From: Petropleomorpha daqingensis
GTDB taxonomy: Bacteria; Actinomycetota; Actinomycetes; Mycobacteriales; Geodermatophilaceae
Direction: 5' to 3'
Assembly (NCBI RefSeq): GCF_013408985.1
Contig: NZ_JACBZT010000001.1
Coordinates: 3,985,197 to 4,049,196, forward strand
Length of the DNA: 64,000 bases
Below, one piece after another: positions 62,401 to 64,000 of this stretch. The translations under genes were made by a program, and so were the position numbers. Position 1 is the stretch's first letter. Each line of letters begins with the position of its first letter. The notes under the pieces were generated by a model. That model saw nothing but the letters and a program-made list of their open reading frames with translations, searched no databases and was not told the origin of the DNA.

Positions 62401-63135
62401 GACTTCATGGGGCTGGAGCTGGCCGAGGAGGAGACCGCGCCGGACTGGGCCGACAGCAGCGGGCTGCCCGAGTTCACCGACGCCGAGCTGGTGCGCGCGG
62501 AGCTGGAGGTGCTGGGTCTGGACGCCAGCCGGCACGTGATCGACTTCTACCGGCGGTTCCTCGGCGAGCTCGGCGCCGTCCCGGCGGGGGAGATGCTCGG
62601 CTGCCGCAGCGAGGCCGAGGTGCTGGTCGCCGGGGTGAAGGTGGCCACGCAGACCCCGCCGATCCGCTCCGGGCGCCGGGTCATCTTCGTGACCCTCGAC
62701 GACGGCACCGGCTGCACCGACTCGACCTTCTTCGAGGACGTGCAGGGCCCCTACGCCGCGACCGTCTTCCACTCGTGGCTGCTGGTCATCCGCGGGGTGG
62801 TGCGCCGCACCGGGCCGCGCGGGATCTCGCTGCGGGCCACCGGCGCGTGGGAGCTGCCCGCGCTGCACGAGGCCTGGGAGGCAGGCGGGCTGGCCGCGGT
62901 CGCCGAGCACATGGCCGCGCCGGGGGAGTTCACCGAGCAGGCGATCGCCGGCGCGGCGGCGTCGCGCAACTCCCGACCGGTGATGGTCCGGCCGGTGCTC
63001 GTGCACCCGACCGGCTTCCGCATGTCGCCCTACGCCGACATCAAGCCCGCGGGGGAGGACACCAAGATCGCCGCCCGCCGCGCCGCCGCACCGCGCAAGC
63101 TCTGGCACTCCAGCCCGGGCAGCTCCGGCCACTGA
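59455..63135 (+). CDS. dnaE2: Error-prone DNA polymerase III alpha subunit (DnaE2)
   Basis: Large C-family DNA polymerase for damage-induced synthesis. The 1226-residue protein has an N-terminal PHP domain (FVHLHVASGYSMQYGANHPA), palm catalytic aspartates in QLPDIDIDVES (residues 432-437), the finger motif EKDAHAEVRAW and the SFGFCKAHAAAFALPTYQSA region. A C-terminal OB-fold lies near residues 1055-1100 (VIFVTLDDGTGCTDSTFFED). It resembles S. coelicolor SCO1739 in context. It starts at GTG 59455, overlapping the HEPN stop. Confidence 0.93.
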   Translation: MSGDPFVHLHVASGYSMQYGANHPADLVARAAEHGMPALALTDRDGLYGAVKFALACRAAGVRPIFGVDLAMAPAVDSALPRPLGRALGERPVRRVPARGGASVDPRLPRVTFLARDGEGWRSLCRLTSATHLRGTRGEPVSSLALAAEHAPGLVALLGPDSPVGRALAEGRADAAAAALDAWRAVFGPGRLAVELVHHRGRGDRARAAALLRFATEQQVPVVLSNAVRYVDALDAPTADVLDASRRLVALDLRHVDRRTAEGYLKSGKEMAQVAEDLVGPDRDAALRLLEGTARLAEQCVVDVTADLGIGTVRYPELEVVTTPAERELSPSQVLRARCEAGLGRRGMALTERVRVRLDEELTVIDSLGYPSYFLTVADVVELIKGLRVRAAARGSGAGSLVTYLLGISDVDPIRYGLLMERFLSPLRHQLPDIDIDVESARRMEVYDAVLERFGAHRVSCISMMDTYRVRHAIRDVGAALGMPIAEVDAIAKAFPHIRANQVHEALRDLPELQASRYGSKRAGGNGDLDLMFDLVARLDGLPRHIALHPCGVLLSDATLLDRTPVESSFLGYPMSQFDKDDVEELGLLKLDLLGIRMQSAIAHALGEIERVDGETVDIDAIPRDDPTTFELIRSTRTLGMFQIESPGQRELVGKFGPETFEDIVIDISLFRPGPVKSDMVTPFLMARNGWREPEYPHPDLEFALEQTAGVVVFHEQVLQIVARMTGVSLAEADEVRRALGEKDAHAEVRAWFVPQVLEAGYPVEVAERVWQVLAAFGSFGFCKAHAAAFALPTYQSAWLKAHHPAAFLAGVLTHDPGMYPKRLILDDARNFGIRVLGLDVNASSDTYRVEGVEDDDGIVRPRPEWMPASMPEPSRYGIRLALADVKGISDDEVGRIVDGQPYRSLADFWQRASVSRPVVERLVLAGGFDSLYGFGLRDREAGRPSRRRHQVNRRDLLLQIGELDRWTRSGARAGSRGQLSLDFMGLELAEEETAPDWADSSGLPEFTDAELVRAELEVLGLDASRHVIDFYRRFLGELGAVPAGEMLGCRSEAEVLVAGVKVATQTPPIRSGRRVIFVTLDDGTGCTDSTFFEDVQGPYAATVFHSWLLVIRGVVRRTGPRGISLRATGAWELPALHEAWEAGGLAAVAEHMAAPGEFTEQAIAGAAASRNSRPVMVRPVLVHPTGFRMSPYADIKPAGEDTKIAARRAAAPRKLWHSSPGSSGH

Positions 63136-63136
63136 G

Positions 63137-63193
63137 AAAGGACCCCCTGCCCCCCACCGCTCGCAAGCTCGCGGCGGGACCCTGCAGGGGGCC
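63137..63193 (+). repeat. Dispersed hairpin element, GGACCCC family copy 3
   Basis: Starts 1 nt after the dnaE2 stop. Outer stem CCCCCTGC with GCAGGGGG; inner stem CCGC with GCGG around TCGCAAGCTC. Same family as 20680-20736 and 22110-22165. Confidence 0.7.
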
Positions 63194-63262
63194 ACCGATG
63201 AGTTCCGGGCGCCCGGCGCGTTCCTAGTGCAGAAGGGACACCACACCGAGAGGACGACGACG

Positions 63263-63745
63263 ATGCCGAAGACCGTGATCTGCCTGTGGTTCGACACCGA
63301 GGCCGAGCAGGCCGCCGAGTACTACACCTCGATCTGGCCGGACTCCGAGATCCTCGGCGTCCTCCGGTACGGCGAGGAGGACCCGCAGCGCGCGGGCACG
63401 GTGCTGACCGCGAGCTGGCGGCTCGGTGACACCGAGTACGTCGGCCTGAACGGCGGCCCGCAGAACTGGGGCTTCAGCGAGGCCATCTCCTTCCAGATCC
63501 TCTGCGCCGACCAGGACGAGGTCGACCACTACTGGGACGAGCTCACCGCTGGCGGCGAGGAGAGCCAGTGCGGCTGGCTCAAGGACAAGTTCGGCGTCTC
63601 CTGGCAGGTCGTGCCCACCCGCCTGATCGAGCTGCAGAACGACGCCGACCCGGCCCGCCGGCAGCGCGCGGTCCAGGCCATGTTCCAGATGCAGAAGATC
63701 GTCATCGCCGACCTGGAGCGGGCCGCGGACGCGGTCCCCGCGTAG
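63263..63745 (+). CDS. PhnB-like VOC protein
   Basis: A 160-residue protein of the PhnB/3-demethylubiquinone-like VOC group. It starts MPKTVICLWFDTEAEQAAEY and contains QILCADQDEVDHYWDELTAG with CGWLKDKFGVSWQVVP. Function unknown. ATG 63263 has GAGAGGA upstream. Confidence 0.87.
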   Translation: MPKTVICLWFDTEAEQAAEYYTSIWPDSEILGVLRYGEEDPQRAGTVLTASWRLGDTEYVGLNGGPQNWGFSEAISFQILCADQDEVDHYWDELTAGGEESQCGWLKDKFGVSWQVVPTRLIELQNDADPARRQRAVQAMFQMQKIVIADLERAADAVPA

Positions 63746-63754
63746 CCCCGCCGC

Positions 63755-63760
63755 TAGGCT
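63755..63760 (+). promoter_or_regulatory. Leaderless -10 element for the last gene
   Basis: TAGGCT ends 6 nt before GTG 63767. Confidence 0.5.
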
Positions 63761-63766
63761 CGCCGG

Positions 63767-64000
63767 GTGCCGCCCGCCCCGACCGCTGCCGAGCAACTGT
63801 CCCCGCGCGCCGCGGCGGTGTGGGCCGCGCTCGACCCGGTCGTCGGCGCCGGCGGCCGGCTGCGGGTGCTCGACGTCGGCGGCGGCAGCGGCATCTTCGC
63901 CGTCCCGCTGGCCGCGCTCGGGCACGAGGTGACCGTCGTCGACCCCAGCGCCGATGCCCTCGCCACCCTGGCCCGGCGGGCCGGCAACGCCGGCGTCGCC
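63767..64000 (+). CDS. SAM-dependent methyltransferase (partial, C-terminus outside window)
   Basis: The first 78 residues of a class I methyltransferase. Motif I is readable as RVLDVGGGSGIFAVPLAALG and the acidic strand as VTVVDPSADALATL. The rest lies outside the window. GTG 63767 is preceded by a leaderless promoter. Substrate unknown. Confidence 0.8.
   Translation, partial: MPPAPTAAEQLSPRAAAVWAALDPVVGAGGRLRVLDVGGGSGIFAVPLAALGHEVTVVDPSADALATLARRAGNAGVA

Noticed and set aside
58393-63297. A 1634-residue open frame on the minus strand opposite dnaE2
   Set aside because: It is the antisense shadow of dnaE2, rich in Gly, Arg, Pro, His and Val with no recognisable domain. Such long open antisense frames arise from codon bias in high-GC genes.

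Overview
The window is very GC-rich, densely packed with genes, uses GTG starts freely and chains many genes by 4-bp overlaps. The gene content points to a high-GC actinobacterium: a DUF5304 protein, PASTA-type PknL-like kinase, class II DAHP synthase, Rv2179c/Rv2175c-type proteins, PDWY-type cytochrome b, DnaE2 and AdoK. A carotenoid-pigmented genus of the Geodermatophilaceae (Blastococcus, Geodermatophilus, Modestobacter) fits best, but this is an inference from gene content alone. From memory, the backbone follows the Mycobacterium tuberculosis order Rv2187 (fadD15) to Rv2172c: fadD15, Rv2185c-like, Rv2184c-like, plsC, Rv2179c-like, aroG, pknL, Rv2175c-like, idsA2-like and the MTHFR gene, with accessory blocks inserted between them.

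Layout. 1-7.7 kb: acyl-CoA ligase (cut by the window edge), SRPBCC protein, ArsA-like ATPase, DUF5304, ROK glucokinase, a TIGR00300/LOR-SDH protein, an esterase pair and PlsC. 7.7-13 kb: trpS behind a textbook ribosome-mediated attenuator, then a TetR, alpha/beta hydrolase and Baeyer-Villiger monooxygenase operon divergent from an SDR, with twin palindromic operators. 13-23 kb: VOC protein, glpK, oligoribonuclease-like exonuclease, GNATs, thioesterase, a stand-alone qcrB, a phosphofructokinase with pyrophosphate-type residues, aroG and threonine aldolase. 23-28 kb: bacterioferritin with two Bfd-type ferredoxins, NUDIX, GyrI-like, endonuclease IV and the PASTA kinase. 28-35.6 kb: aerobic benzoyl-CoA (box) catabolism with PaaX. 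35.7-41 kb: Rv2175c-like regulator, carotenoid genes crtYc-crtYd and crtE-crtI-crtB, and metF. 41-53 kb: methyltransferase, large AAA ATPase, RseB/LolA-like protein with an ABC exporter, lipase, CDP-alcohol phosphotransferase and adoK. 53-58.4 kb: a second carotenoid operon (crtO, cruF, glycosyltransferase). 58.4-63.1 kb: an SOS operon with a LexA box, DUF6504, HEPN protein and DnaE2. The window ends in a PhnB-like protein and a truncated methyltransferase.

How the parts fit. The two carotenoid loci together could make a ketolated, hydroxylated and glycosylated monocyclic carotenoid. The box genes funnel benzoate through benzoyl-CoA epoxide, although boxA is absent here. Iron storage and release (Bfr plus Bfd) sit together, and so does the SOS mutagenesis set.

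Regulation visible in the DNA. At least fourteen genes have a TANNNT hexamer 6-8 nt before the start codon and no ribosome binding site, the pattern of leaderless transcripts. In three of these the hexamer contains the stop codon of the gene before. Several families of long intergenic hairpins, with compensating changes between copies, lie right behind stop codons and probably end transcription. No tRNA, rRNA, CRISPR array, insertion sequence or phage gene was seen, and no gene-free stretch exceeds 300 bases.
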